Assembly (NCBI GenBank): GCA_030037515.1
Contig: JASHRE010000650.1
Span: 1-6,065, forward strand
Direction: 5' to 3'
DNA from: Candidatus Sulfotelmatobacter sp.
GTDB taxonomy: Bacteria > Acidobacteriota > Terriglobia > Terriglobales > Acidobacteriaceae
DNA: 6,065 nucleotides
Below are positions 6,013 to 6,065 of this stretch, piece by piece. How positions within the stretch are numbered: the first letter of the stretch is position 1; every line of letters starts with the position of its first letter. The notes under the pieces were generated by a model. That model was not told where the DNA came from, did not search any database, and worked only from the letters and a program-made list of their open reading frames with translations. The position numbers and the translations under genes were made by a program.

Positions 6013-6065
6013 ATGTACGCTAGACGCGAACAGCATACTACATCTTGATTTGAGTGTTGATCGGG

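Overview
The window is a GC-rich bacterial chromosome segment in which every gene I can support lies on the minus strand. In transcription order, from high to low coordinates, these are: a secreted, Lys/Pro-tailed protein of unknown function; a three-helix potassium-channel-like membrane protein; kdsD (arabinose-5-phosphate isomerase); a 69-residue protein of unknown function; and the first 582 codons of proS (prolyl-tRNA synthetase), which runs off the left edge. KdsD makes the precursor of Kdo, so the cell is probably a Gram-negative-type, LPS-bearing bacterium. Protein style and the hairpin-rich GTGCCCCA-type intergenic sequence look to me like Acidobacteriota (Koribacter/Terriglobia-like). 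That assignment is from recollection and has not been tested.

Layout: proS 1-1746; a 538-bp gap, 1747-2284, with a heptamer array next to the proS start and one strong hairpin; the 69-aa ORF 2285-2494; a 130-bp gap with a possible terminator; kdsD 2625-3722; an 86-bp gap with a short octamer array; the channel gene 3809-4984; a 254-bp gap, 4985-5238, with heptamer arrays and an imperfect long inverted repeat; the secreted-protein gene 5239-6012 or 6036; then 29 bp of upstream DNA. I see no tRNA, rRNA, CRISPR array, transposase or integrase. The genes do not form an obvious single pathway. kdsD and the two envelope proteins may only be neighbours, and the gaps suggest several transcription units.

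The most interesting signal is inside kdsD. Measured against the E. coli enzyme, the SIS catalytic domain carries exactly 41 extra residues between the second and third catalytic positions. The DNA encoding them is a compact cluster of three perfect-stem hairpins, two of them preceded on the plus strand by the same heptamer TGCCCCA, plus a run of nine G. It looks like a non-autonomous repeat element captured in frame by an essential-type enzyme gene. The second theme is degenerate 7- or 8-bp tandem arrays with a GAGT/GACT-like core. They sit directly upstream of proS, kdsD and the channel gene, where a Shine-Dalgarno sequence would be expected, and again in the 254-bp gap.
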